Positions 56,325 through 64,000 of a stretch of 64,000 nt of DNA are shown here, piece after piece; the stretch's first letter is position 1; every line of letters starts with the position of its first letter. The position numbers were made by a program, and so were the translations under genes. Source of the DNA: Pseudidiomarina aquimaris (GTDB lineage Bacteria > Pseudomonadota > Gammaproteobacteria > Enterobacterales > Alteromonadaceae); contig NZ_PIPT01000001.1 in assembly GCF_003987395.1 (NCBI RefSeq), positions 372,001-436,000 on the forward strand, given 5' to 3'. The notes beneath the pieces were generated by a model, which was not told the origin of the DNA, searched no databases, and saw only the letters and a program-made list of their open reading frames with translations.

Positions 56325-57983
56325 ATGCGCTTCGCTAAACTTGGAATTGTGCTCCCCCTGGCAACAGTATCTGCTTTACTCAGTGGCTGCAGCCCCGCTG
56401 CGCATGAGGTGGCGCCCCTGCAGGAGGGGATTGTGTACTGTTCAGAAGGGAATCCGGAGAGCTTCAACCCACAGCTAGGCACCTCAGGTACCACCATTGA
56501 TGCAAGTTCGGCGCAACTTTACGATCGCCTTATCGACTACGACGACGAACAACAAACTTTTGTTCCGGCGCTGGCGACCGCTTGGCAAGCCCTTGATAAC
56601 GGCAGGCGCTACCGCTTCACCTTACGCAAAGACGTTGCCTTTCACGATACGCCCTGGTTTACACCAAGCCGCACCCTCAACGCCGAAGATGTTGTCTTCA
56701 GCTTTCGCCGTTGGCTAAATGAAGAACACCCTTATCACGAAGTCAACGGCGGTAACTATCCATTTTTCACCGCAAGCGGACTCAATAAACTTATTACCGA
56801 TATTCGCGCGGTGGACACTCACACGGTCGAATTTTCGCTAGCGCGCAGCGATAGCTCGTTTCTAGCCAATCTCGCTACTGACTTTGCGATTGTTCTTTCC
56901 GCAGAATATGGTGCTGAACTTTTAGCACGTGGAACCCCAGAACAGCTCGACAAACGCCCTATCGGTACCGGGCCTTTCGTCTTTGAAGATTTTCGCAAAG
57001 ACTTGATCATTCGTTACACGCGACATGATGACTACTGGCGTGAACCCGCAGCGATCAAGCAATTGGTGTACTCAATTACGCAAAGTGCAAATAAACGCAT
57101 GCTGAAACTTCTCACCGGAGAATGCGATGTGATCCCCTACCCACTCGTCGAAGAACTTGCACTTCTTGATACCGGTGACGAAATTAAAATCACTAGCACG
57201 GTGAACCCGAATATCGCTTTCTGGGCTTTCAATACTGAACGTCCGCCATTCGATAATGAAAAGGTCCGGCGTGCCCTCGCTCATGCCATCAACCGCCAAG
57301 CGATTATTCAAACCATCTATAACGGTAACGCGCGCCTTGCCACCGGTGTTTTGCCAGAAACGTCCTGGGCATATAGCCCCGTCGACTTGACTTATGGCTA
57401 CAATCCCGAGCGCGCACGTGAGTTACTCATCGAAGCGGGTTATAGCGACGGTTTTAGCTTTGATATCTGGGCGATGCCAGTGCAACGCGCCTACAACCCC
57501 AATGCACAAAAAATGGCGGAGCTCATCCAAGCCGACCTTGCCCAGGTCGGTGTGCAAGCGAATATCGTTTCCTACGAGTGGAATGCCTTTCGACGGCGCC
57601 TTGCCCGCGACGAACATGAGAGTGTTTTAATTGGTTGGATTGCCGATAATGCCGACCCGGATAACTTTTTCCGCCCATTACTCAGTTGCGCAGCGCTCAA
57701 TGTTGGCACTAATCGTGCCAATTGGTGCGACCCCAAATTTGATGACCTCTTACTGCGGGCAATTACCGTCGACAGCCTTGAAGAACGGAAAAGCCTTTAT
57801 CACGAGGCAGAAAATTGGGTTTATCGCGAAGTTCCCCTGGTACCGATTGCTAATTCGATGCGCTTTCAAGCCTTTCGAAGTGACATCCACGGTGTTGAAG
57901 TTCCTGCCTATGGCGGTCTGAATTTCCGCCATGCCTATCGGCAAAGCCAACAACACGAGACCGCTACCGGGGGGCAACGATGA
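56325..57983 (+). CDS. sapA: Peptide ABC transporter substrate-binding lipoprotein SapA
   Basis: SapA is the family 5 solute-binding protein of the Sap system, linked to resistance to antimicrobial peptides and to peptide or polyamine transport. The 552-residue protein has a signal sequence ending in a clear lipobox LSGC (residues 19-22), so it should be a lipoprotein. Family segments include GTGPFVFEDF near 218 and VRRALAHAINRQAI near 315. It begins with no gap after pspF and overlaps sapB by 4 nt. Confidence 0.9.
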   Translation: MRFAKLGIVLPLATVSALLSGCSPAAHEVAPLQEGIVYCSEGNPESFNPQLGTSGTTIDASSAQLYDRLIDYDDEQQTFVPALATAWQALDNGRRYRFTLRKDVAFHDTPWFTPSRTLNAEDVVFSFRRWLNEEHPYHEVNGGNYPFFTASGLNKLITDIRAVDTHTVEFSLARSDSSFLANLATDFAIVLSAEYGAELLARGTPEQLDKRPIGTGPFVFEDFRKDLIIRYTRHDDYWREPAAIKQLVYSITQSANKRMLKLLTGECDVIPYPLVEELALLDTGDEIKITSTVNPNIAFWAFNTERPPFDNEKVRRALAHAINRQAIIQTIYNGNARLATGVLPETSWAYSPVDLTYGYNPERARELLIEAGYSDGFSFDIWAMPVQRAYNPNAQKMAELIQADLAQVGVQANIVSYEWNAFRRRLARDEHESVLIGWIADNADPDNFFRPLLSCAALNVGTNRANWCDPKFDDLLLRAITVDSLEERKSLYHEAENWVYREVPLVPIANSMRFQAFRSDIHGVEVPAYGGLNFRHAYRQSQQHETATGGQR

Positions 57984-59011
57984 TTCGTTATACCCTGCGG
58001 CGTTTGGTCCTGCTTTTTGTCACTTTGTGGCTGCTAACACTCTTTTTATTCGCACTTAATTATTTTTTTCCGGGCGACGCCTTAACCAACATGACCGGCG
58101 TTCGTGCGAGCGACACCCTGATGTACCAGCGATTGCTGAGCGAACGTGGTTTCGACGCATCACTTTTTTCGCAGTATATCGCCTTTCTCGGCCATTTTAT
58201 TAGTGGTGATTGGGGGCAATCACTATCCACGCAACGCGATGTGTTCCAAGAGCTTTTACCGCTGCTAGGCGCAACACTAGAATTAAGTATATTGGCAATG
58301 ATAATCGCCATGCTTATAGGTGCACCACTGGGTTTGTATGCTGCCGGGCAACAACGCGGTAGCATGGATCGCGTGGTTATGGGAGTTTCGCTCAGTGCTT
58401 ACTCGATACCGGTGTTTTGGCTAGCGCAGCTATTCATTCTCTTTTTTGCCGTCAAACTTGGCTGGACACCCATTTCGGGCCAAGTGAATCCACTTTTTAA
58501 TATCGAAGTGCAAAGCGGTGCAATTCTACTCGATATTTTAGTCAGTGATTCGCCTTATAAAGGTGCTGCGCTGGCCGACGCTATTCAACATTTGTGGCTG
58601 CCGGTCATTGTGCTAGCTATTATGCCAGCCACGATGCTGATGCGTATTACGCGCAATAGCATGCTTGAAGTATTACAACAAAACTTCATCCGCGCAGCAC
58701 GCGCGCGTGGCCTTACTGAGACACGCATCTTGTTACGCCACGCACTTCCGAATGCGATGCAACCGGTAGTGCGACAGTTGGGCCTCATGTTTAGTATTCT
58801 GATGAGTAACATCATCGTGACTGAAGTGATATTTAATTGGCCAGGTGTCGGTAGTTGGCTGGTGAAAAGTATTTACGAGCGAGATTACCCAGTCATGCAA
58901 GGCGGTTTGTTCACCATTGCAGCGCTAATTTTGCTAGTCAATGTGGCCGTCGAGCTCTTTCATGCTTGGCGCTACCCGCAAGTGCGTAAGGAACTTTATG
59001 CCGAACGCTAA
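57980..59011 (+). CDS. sapB: Peptide ABC transporter permease SapB
   Basis: This 343-residue permease of the DppB/OppB type has an N-terminal membrane helix (about 9-28), the large periplasmic loop, and five further helices. The EAA loop that contacts the ATPases is ARARGLTETRILLRHALPNAMQP near residue 235. It overlaps sapA by 4 nt (ATGA) and sapC by 14 nt. Confidence 0.92.
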   Translation: MIRYTLRRLVLLFVTLWLLTLFLFALNYFFPGDALTNMTGVRASDTLMYQRLLSERGFDASLFSQYIAFLGHFISGDWGQSLSTQRDVFQELLPLLGATLELSILAMIIAMLIGAPLGLYAAGQQRGSMDRVVMGVSLSAYSIPVFWLAQLFILFFAVKLGWTPISGQVNPLFNIEVQSGAILLDILVSDSPYKGAALADAIQHLWLPVIVLAIMPATMLMRITRNSMLEVLQQNFIRAARARGLTETRILLRHALPNAMQPVVRQLGLMFSILMSNIIVTEVIFNWPGVGSWLVKSIYERDYPVMQGGLFTIAALILLVNVAVELFHAWRYPQVRKELYAER

Positions 59012-59894
59012 TATTTACTTCCAACAGCGGGAACCTTCACCATTACGCCAACTTTGGTTGCACGTAAACAGCAACCCTTTTGCCGTTGCCGCGTTTTATA
59101 TTCTCGCCATCGCCTTATTGGTGATGCTGTTCTCACCGTGGCTAACGCCCTACAGCCCCGATGCGCAGTTTGCCGATGCGATTTTGCAACCACCAAGTTG
59201 GGATGACGCCGGCGAAATCCGCTATCTATTTGGCACCGATGATCTCGGCCGTGATATCCTCTCACGCATCATTGCCGGGTCTGTTTACAGCCTAGGTTAC
59301 CCGCTTATCGCGGTACTTGTTGCGGCAGTGATTGGCATCAGCATTGGTGCTTGGGCGGGGATGTCACGCGGGGTGCAGTCATCGACCTTGAATCACCTAC
59401 TTGACGTGATTCTTTCGATTCCATCTTTGCTATTAGCCTTGGTGATTATTGCCATGCTCGGGCCTTCGTTAGTCAATGTCATGTTTGCCATCACTTTGGT
59501 CCTAATTCCGCAATTTATTCACGTCGTCCATAACGCCATTTACGATGAGCGCTATAAAGAATATGTTACGGCCTCGCGGCTGAATGGCGTGACGCGCTGG
59601 TATATGCTGACACGTGTTATTTTTCCGAATATTACCAGTGTTTTGGTAATGCAAACCTCCTTTGCCCTGTCGACCGCCATTTTGGACATCGCCGCCTTGG
59701 GCTTTCTCGGGCTTGGGGTACAAGCGCCGGCGCCTGAGTGGGGAACCATGCTGGCGCGCAGCCTCGACCAGGTCTACGTTTCGCCGTGGATGATGGTACT
59801 ACCTGGGCTTGCGCTATTCTTGACCATACTATCCATTAACGTGCTCGGCGATAGCATCCGTGCAGCCATCGCTGAGCGAGTGAGAAACTCATGA
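58998..59894 (+). CDS. sapC: Peptide ABC transporter permease SapC
   Basis: This 298-residue permease of the DppC/OppC type starts with the SapC-typical MPNANIYFQQREPSP, has LFGTDDLGRDILSRIIAG near residue 77 and the EAA loop TASRLNGVTRWYMLTRVIFPN near 195. The ATG at 58998 has AAGGA close upstream and lies inside the end of sapB; an in-frame start at 58941 is less likely. It overlaps sapD by 4 nt. Confidence 0.92.
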   Translation: MPNANIYFQQREPSPLRQLWLHVNSNPFAVAAFYILAIALLVMLFSPWLTPYSPDAQFADAILQPPSWDDAGEIRYLFGTDDLGRDILSRIIAGSVYSLGYPLIAVLVAAVIGISIGAWAGMSRGVQSSTLNHLLDVILSIPSLLLALVIIAMLGPSLVNVMFAITLVLIPQFIHVVHNAIYDERYKEYVTASRLNGVTRWYMLTRVIFPNITSVLVMQTSFALSTAILDIAALGFLGLGVQAPAPEWGTMLARSLDQVYVSPWMMVLPGLALFLTILSINVLGDSIRAAIAERVRNS

Positions 59895-60889
59895 GTGCTA
59901 TCTTAGACGTGCGCAATTTATCGATTGAAATCGAAACGGATAACGGTCCGGTGCGCGTCCTCGATCGCTTTAATTTGCAGCTGGCTGAAGGCGAAATTCA
60001 TACCCTCGTCGGTGAGTCTGGCTCAGGGAAAAGCCTCCTCGCAAAGGCTATTTTGGGCTTTATTAATCCACGTTGGAAAATCACCGCCGATCGCCTGTGG
60101 TGGCGCCACTACGATTTACTCGCGCTGAATGCTGCGCAACGGCGGATTGTCACCGGGCGCGACATGGCGATGATTTTTCAGGATCCGAGTAGTTATCTCG
60201 ACCCTAATGATAAAGTCGGTGCTCAGTTGCGCGAGAGTATCCCAAGCGGTGAACTTAGTGGCGTTTATTTGAAACGCCGAGCCGACCGTCAAACCCGCGC
60301 CGAACGCTTGCTTCATCGAGTGGGAATCAAAGATACCGCCGATGTGATGGAACGTTACCCGCACGAGCTGTCCGAGGGCTTAGCACAGAAAGTTAGCATT
60401 GCTATGGCAATTGCCCACAATCCTAAGCTGTTAATTGCTGATGAGCCGACCACCGCTATGGAGCCGAGTACCCGAGGGCAAATCTACCGACTGCTGGCCA
60501 AGTTAAGCGCCGGTCAAGGTATGTCGATTCTGATGATCACCCAAGATCTCACCGCGGTGATTCCCGAAAGTCAGCGTATTAGTCTCATCTATTGTGGCCA
60601 ATTAATGGAAACAGGCCCTACCGAAGAAGTTATGCAAGCGCCCTATCATCCGTATACCGACGCCATGTTGAGCATGAGTCTCTCGGGCCAAAACATTGCA
60701 CCCAGAACGCGTTTACCGACCCTCTCGGGCGCGATTCCAACGTTACAACATATGCCTATAGGGTGCCGCCTTGGACCACGCTGTCCCTATGCAAGACGCG
60801 CATGTATCCAACAACCGCCCTTAAGCAAACAACAACAGGTGCAATTCGCGTGTCACTATCCGCTGCATAATGGTGATGACAATGAGTAA
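59891..60889 (+). CDS. sapD: Peptide ABC transporter ATPase SapD
   Basis: This 332-residue ATPase (E. coli SapD 330) has Walker A GESGSGKSLLA near residue 38, a signature LSEGLAQKVSIA near 155 (LSEG in place of LSGGQ), and Walker B LLIADEPTTAM near 180. The C-terminal oligopeptide-transporter extension contains GCRLGPRCPYARRAC near 297, with cysteines that may bind a metal cluster. It overlaps sapC by 4 nt and sapF by 8 nt. Confidence 0.92.
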   Translation: MSAILDVRNLSIEIETDNGPVRVLDRFNLQLAEGEIHTLVGESGSGKSLLAKAILGFINPRWKITADRLWWRHYDLLALNAAQRRIVTGRDMAMIFQDPSSYLDPNDKVGAQLRESIPSGELSGVYLKRRADRQTRAERLLHRVGIKDTADVMERYPHELSEGLAQKVSIAMAIAHNPKLLIADEPTTAMEPSTRGQIYRLLAKLSAGQGMSILMITQDLTAVIPESQRISLIYCGQLMETGPTEEVMQAPYHPYTDAMLSMSLSGQNIAPRTRLPTLSGAIPTLQHMPIGCRLGPRCPYARRACIQQPPLSKQQQVQFACHYPLHNGDDNE

Positions 60890-61682
60890 ACTTCTCGAAG
60901 TCAAAGACATCTGTAAGTATTACGTCCATAAAGATGGTTGGATGCCAGGGAAACGTGTCGTTGCACTTGAGCCTTTGAGCTTCAGCCTAAACCGTGGCGA
61001 AACACTGGCAATCATGGGCGAGACAGGGTCTGGGAAATCAACCATCGCAAAACTTATCGCGGGTGCTGAACGTCCCTCAGGCGGCGATATTTTTCTCAAT
61101 GGCCAAGCCATGTCGAGTATGAGCGACCAACAACGCTGCCGACATGTGCGGATGATTTTTCAAGACAGTTTGCGCTCATTAAACCCGCAGATCACCGTCG
61201 GTAAACAACTGTGCGAGCCGCTGATTTTTAATAGCCAACTCAACCATGAAGAGCAAAAGCAACGGGTCCACGAAGTGCTACGAAAAGTCGGTTTGTTACC
61301 TGACCATTTTCACTTTTATCCGCACATGCTCGCAAGTGGTCAGCAACAACGTGTTTGCATTGCCCGCGCGATTGTTCTGGAGCCACAAATTGTTGTTGCC
61401 GACGAAGCCTTTGTGGCACTTGACCCATCGATTAGAGCTCAAATCATTAACCTTATTCTAGATCTTCAGGAAGATATGGGAATTTCGTTCATTTTCGTCT
61501 CACATTCGGCGGAGATCGTGAAACATGTTTCAGACAAGATCTTAATAATGCATCGTGGTAAAATGATCGAGTTTGGAACCACTAAGGCACTGATAAATCA
61601 TCCGGAAGAGCAGTTAACGAAGACGCTGCTACATTCGGAACATAAGTATAAAGTGCCATTACATTCAACAACGAAGGAGTAA
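60882..61682 (+). CDS. sapF: Peptide ABC transporter ATPase SapF
   Basis: This 266-residue ATPase (E. coli SapF 268) has Walker A GETGSGKSTIA near residue 46, signature LASGQQQRVCIARAI near 153 and Walker B IVVADEAFVALD near 174, where DEA replaces the usual DEP as is common in SapF. The ATG at 60882 lies inside sapD (8-nt overlap); an earlier in-frame start at 60870 is possible. It is followed 4 nt later by putP. Confidence 0.92.
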   Translation: MSKLLEVKDICKYYVHKDGWMPGKRVVALEPLSFSLNRGETLAIMGETGSGKSTIAKLIAGAERPSGGDIFLNGQAMSSMSDQQRCRHVRMIFQDSLRSLNPQITVGKQLCEPLIFNSQLNHEEQKQRVHEVLRKVGLLPDHFHFYPHMLASGQQQRVCIARAIVLEPQIVVADEAFVALDPSIRAQIINLILDLQEDMGISFIFVSHSAEIVKHVSDKILIMHRGKMIEFGTTKALINHPEEQLTKTLLHSEHKYKVPLHSTTKE

Positions 61683-61686
61683 AGCT

Positions 61687-63210
61687 TTGGAAACAGGTAC
61701 GCTTATATCATTAGCGCTCTATTTCATAGCAATGCTGGGGATTGGTCTGTACGCGTATAAAAAATCGACCGATGATGTTTCAGGTTACATGCTCGGTGGC
61801 CGACGCTTAGGCCCAGGTGTAACAGCCCTATCTGCGGGCGCATCAGACATGAGCGGTTGGATGCTTATGGGCTTACCCGGTGCGATTTATGTTTCTGGTG
61901 TATCCCAGCTTTGGATCGCAGTGGGTTTGGTCGTAGGTGCCTACCTCAACTATATCATCGTAGCGCCACGCCTACGGATGTATACAGAGGTCGCAAACGA
62001 CTCGATTACCATCCCTGATTATTTTGCCAACCGTTTTGACGACAAAGCGCGTCTTCTGCGTGTGTTTTCGTCGGTGGTTATCATTATCTTCTTTACCCTC
62101 TATACATCAGCCAGCTTGGTCGCAGGTGGCAAGCTCTTCGCCAGCTCGGCATTTGGTCTAGATTACAGCTTAGGGCTCTGGGTCACCGCTGGTGTCGTCT
62201 GTGCGTACACCCTCTTCGGTGGGTTCTTGGCAGTCAGTATGACCGACTTCGTGCAAGGTTGTATTATGTTTGTCGCACTGGTGTTAGTCCCCATTGTGGC
62301 GATTTTTGACCTTGGCGGTATGGCTTCTGTGACCGACCAGGTTCGCTCCATTAACCCAGACTTCCTCGATTATTTCCGCGACGGCTCTATTGCTGATTCA
62401 ACCATGAATCAATTATCGTTCTTGGGAATTATCTCGCTACTAGCATGGGGTCTAGGCTATTTCGGGCAGCCGCATATTATCGTGCGTTTTATGGCGATTC
62501 GCTCGGTGAAAGATATCAAAGCGGCGCGTCGTATCGGCATCTCATGGATGACAGTTTCGATTATCGGCGCAATGGTGACTGGTTTTGTCGGTATTGCCTA
62601 TGTTGCCGAAACCAAGATGACCCTGAACGATGCAGAGACAATTTTCATTATCTTCTCGCAGTTCTTGTTCCATCCGCTTATTGCTGGCTTCCTTCTTGCG
62701 GCAATCTTGGCAGCGATCATGAGTACCATTTCATCGCAGCTGTTAGTGACCTCTAGTTCACTGACTGAAGACTTTTATAAAGCTTTCTTGCGCCGTGACG
62801 CAAGCGATAAAGAATTGGTGCTCGTGGGACGAATTTCAGTGTTAATCGTCTCACTAGTGGCAATCGCGCTCGCTTGGAACCCTGAGAACACTATCCTAGG
62901 TCTCGTTGCAAATGCATGGGCAGGCTTTGGTGCCGCATTTGGTCCAGTGATTATTCTAAGCTTGTTCTGGAAACGTATGAACCGTCACGGTGCCCTTGCG
63001 GGCATGGTCGTCGGCGCGGCAACCGTCCTCTTCTGGATTTACGCGCCTGTGGTCGACGGTGAAGCACTCAGTACCTATGTTTATGAAATCATTCCAGGCT
63101 TTATTCTTTGCACACTTGCCATCATCGTGGTGAGTTTGGCAACGGCTAAGCCTGCAAAAGAACTCGAAGACACCTTTGATGAAATGGAACGTCAACTTGA
63201 GCAAAACTAA
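61687..63210 (+). CDS. putP: Sodium:proline symporter (SSS family)
   Basis: This 507-residue transporter of the sodium:solute symporter family resembles PutP, which imports proline with Na+. It has about thirteen membrane helices; the early segment YMLGGRRLGPGVTALSAGASDMSGWM (about 35-60) carries the Na+-binding serine/aspartate region of PutP. The start is TTG (61687-61689) with AAGGAG 7 nt upstream, placed inside and just after the sapF end, which suggests read-through from sap. No putA lies in the window. Confidence 0.9.
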   Translation: METGTLISLALYFIAMLGIGLYAYKKSTDDVSGYMLGGRRLGPGVTALSAGASDMSGWMLMGLPGAIYVSGVSQLWIAVGLVVGAYLNYIIVAPRLRMYTEVANDSITIPDYFANRFDDKARLLRVFSSVVIIIFFTLYTSASLVAGGKLFASSAFGLDYSLGLWVTAGVVCAYTLFGGFLAVSMTDFVQGCIMFVALVLVPIVAIFDLGGMASVTDQVRSINPDFLDYFRDGSIADSTMNQLSFLGIISLLAWGLGYFGQPHIIVRFMAIRSVKDIKAARRIGISWMTVSIIGAMVTGFVGIAYVAETKMTLNDAETIFIIFSQFLFHPLIAGFLLAAILAAIMSTISSQLLVTSSSLTEDFYKAFLRRDASDKELVLVGRISVLIVSLVAIALAWNPENTILGLVANAWAGFGAAFGPVIILSLFWKRMNRHGALAGMVVGAATVLFWIYAPVVDGEALSTYVYEIIPGFILCTLAIIVVSLATAKPAKELEDTFDEMERQLEQN

Positions 63211-63237
63211 TGCTCTGATTTGACCTCCTGAGAAACT

Positions 63238-63270
63238 AAAAAGCCGCATTCGATTAATGCGGCTTTTTTT
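63238..63270. terminator. Bidirectional terminator between putP and the patatin-like gene
   Basis: AAGCCGCATT (63241-63250) and AATGCGGCTT (63256-63265) form a 10-bp stem with a 5-nt loop, with a run of A before and seven T after. It can terminate both convergent transcripts. Confidence 0.9.
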
Positions 63271-63294
63271 ATCTCAGCAAAACTTACTTAGCTA

Positions 63295-64000
63295 TCAACC
63301 ACGGCGCTCAGCATAGAGTTCTAACTCACTCAGAATATAATCCTTCATCCGCATGGTCGTCTCGTAGCCAATATCAATTGCTTCATTACCCCGCTCAAAC
63401 TCTAACAGGCCAATGTGACCCAACTTAGGTTGAACTAGGATATCTGGCGGATCGCCTGCAATACGCGCCTTAGTAATCCGTTCTTGCATGATATCGATAG
63501 CGCCCGCCATCACACCAAACATACCAGGCGCCTTATGGGAAGGACCACTGAACTTATCGACGACATTGTCCCAGTATTGCCCGCTGGCGGTCAGGAAGTT
63601 TTTGAAGAAGCCTTCTTCATCCTGATTTTCCTGTTGTTTAGCTAAATCTGACTTTTCGCTGGCTTGGCCGGTATCCACCGCTGTCGTATGCGCTTTGGTG
63701 GAAACGCCGTGAATATCGGCTTGTGGTTCAGGACGCGGAGGCTTGTGTTTACCTCGCGCTTCAATTGCAGCAGCATTGAGTTGTGAGTTCAGATGGACTG
63801 CAATGACAAAGTCGGCACCGAGTGCCCGGCAAAGCGACACGGGAACCGGGTTCACTAAGCCACCATCAACCAACCAGCGACCATTTTGGGCCGTCGGAGC
63901 TAGTAAGCCCGGCATCGCGCACGAAGAGCGAGCAGCGTGATAAATATCGCCTTCACGTAACCAGACTTCACGCCCCGTGTAAAGGTCCGTTGCTACGGCT
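63295..64000 (-). CDS. Patatin-like phospholipase family protein (RssA-like), 5' end outside window
   Basis: This is the C-terminal part (about 235 codons) of a patatin-like serine hydrolase. The reading frame stays open to the window edge; the ATG at 63915 is internal, since upstream codons give TGREVWLREGDIYHAARSSC, matching E. coli RssA. The catalytic aspartate is in LVDGGLVNPVPV, and AGDPPDILVQPKLGHIGLLEF is RssA-like. The GxSxG nucleophile lies outside the window. A polar insert of about 70 residues between these blocks is longer than in RssA. Substrate unknown. Confidence 0.85.
   Translation of the reverse strand, partial: AVATDLYTGREVWLREGDIYHAARSSCAMPGLLAPTAQNGRWLVDGGLVNPVPVSLCRALGADFVIAVHLNSQLNAAAIEARGKHKPPRPEPQADIHGVSTKAHTTAVDTGQASEKSDLAKQQENQDEEGFFKNFLTASGQYWDNVVDKFSGPSHKAPGMFGVMAGAIDIMQERITKARIAGDPPDILVQPKLGHIGLLEFERGNEAIDIGYETTMRMKDYILSELELYAERRG

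Overview
The window is ordinary chromosomal core sequence from a gammaproteobacterium, most likely a marine Alteromonadales member near Idiomarina/Pseudidiomarina. This placement is an inference from gene content and synteny: rluC//rne, the plsX-fab-acpP-tmk-holB cluster, pspF//pspABC next to sapABCDF, ppsA//ppsR, and a bioB//bioAFCD arrangement, combined with a strong amino-acid-catabolism profile. I see no insertion sequence, phage, CRISPR array, tRNA or rRNA. Genes are tightly packed; the only non-coding stretch over 300 nt is the promoter and leader of rne (38955-39472).

Layout. 1-2.5 kb: 3' part of purB, the ribosomal-protein hydroxylase gene ycfD/roxA and a small unknown gene. 2.5-10 kb: leucine dehydrogenase behind a strong palindrome, a YdiJ-type FAD/Fe-S dehydrogenase, and the divergent pair ppsA//ppsR. 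10-14 kb: a short DUF1338 protein, class II DAHP synthase, htpX and pepE. 13.9-19.1 kb: biotin genes bioBFCD on the minus strand, divergent from bioA, with a candidate BirA operator between them. 19-27 kb: asnS, a nitroreductase, sppA, ansA, an NSS transporter and a solitary prpD-like gene. 27-39 kb: a long minus-strand block, rluC-HAD-maf-yceD-rpmF-plsX-fabH-fabD-fabG-acpP, then a terminator, then pabC-mltG-tmk-holB-pilZ-tatD. fabF, normally between acpP and pabC, is absent there. 39-42.5 kb: rne with a ~420-nt leader. 42.6-53.5 kb: an S9 peptidase and an aromatic-amino-acid catabolic block. 53.6-63.2 kb: pspABC, divergent from a pspF-sapABCDF-putP run. 63.3 kb to the end: a patatin-like gene cut by the window edge.

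How genes work together. PhhA (with PhhB recycling the pterin) turns phenylalanine into tyrosine; Hpd, HmgA, MaiA and FahA then carry 4-hydroxyphenylpyruvate through homogentisate to fumarate and acetoacetate. The regulator gene tyrR sits between the two operons. I find four sequences matching the TyrR box (TGTAAA-N6-TTTACA): one before tyrR, two before hpd and one before the operon that starts with a methionine gamma-lyase and continues into phhA-phhB. This looks like a self-contained local regulon in which a sulfur-amino-acid lyase is tied to phenylalanine breakdown. The TyrR protein lacks the sigma-54 contact motif and also the usual Walker B glutamate. The psp block has a near-consensus sigma-54 promoter, and pspF appears translationally continuous with the sap peptide-transporter operon.

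Most genes are recognisable families. The items most worth a second look are the TyrR boxes and methionine-lyase linkage, the altered TyrR ATPase motif, the leucine dehydrogenase palindrome, the missing fabF, the pspF-sap-putP run, and the dyad-rich gap at 53458-53602.
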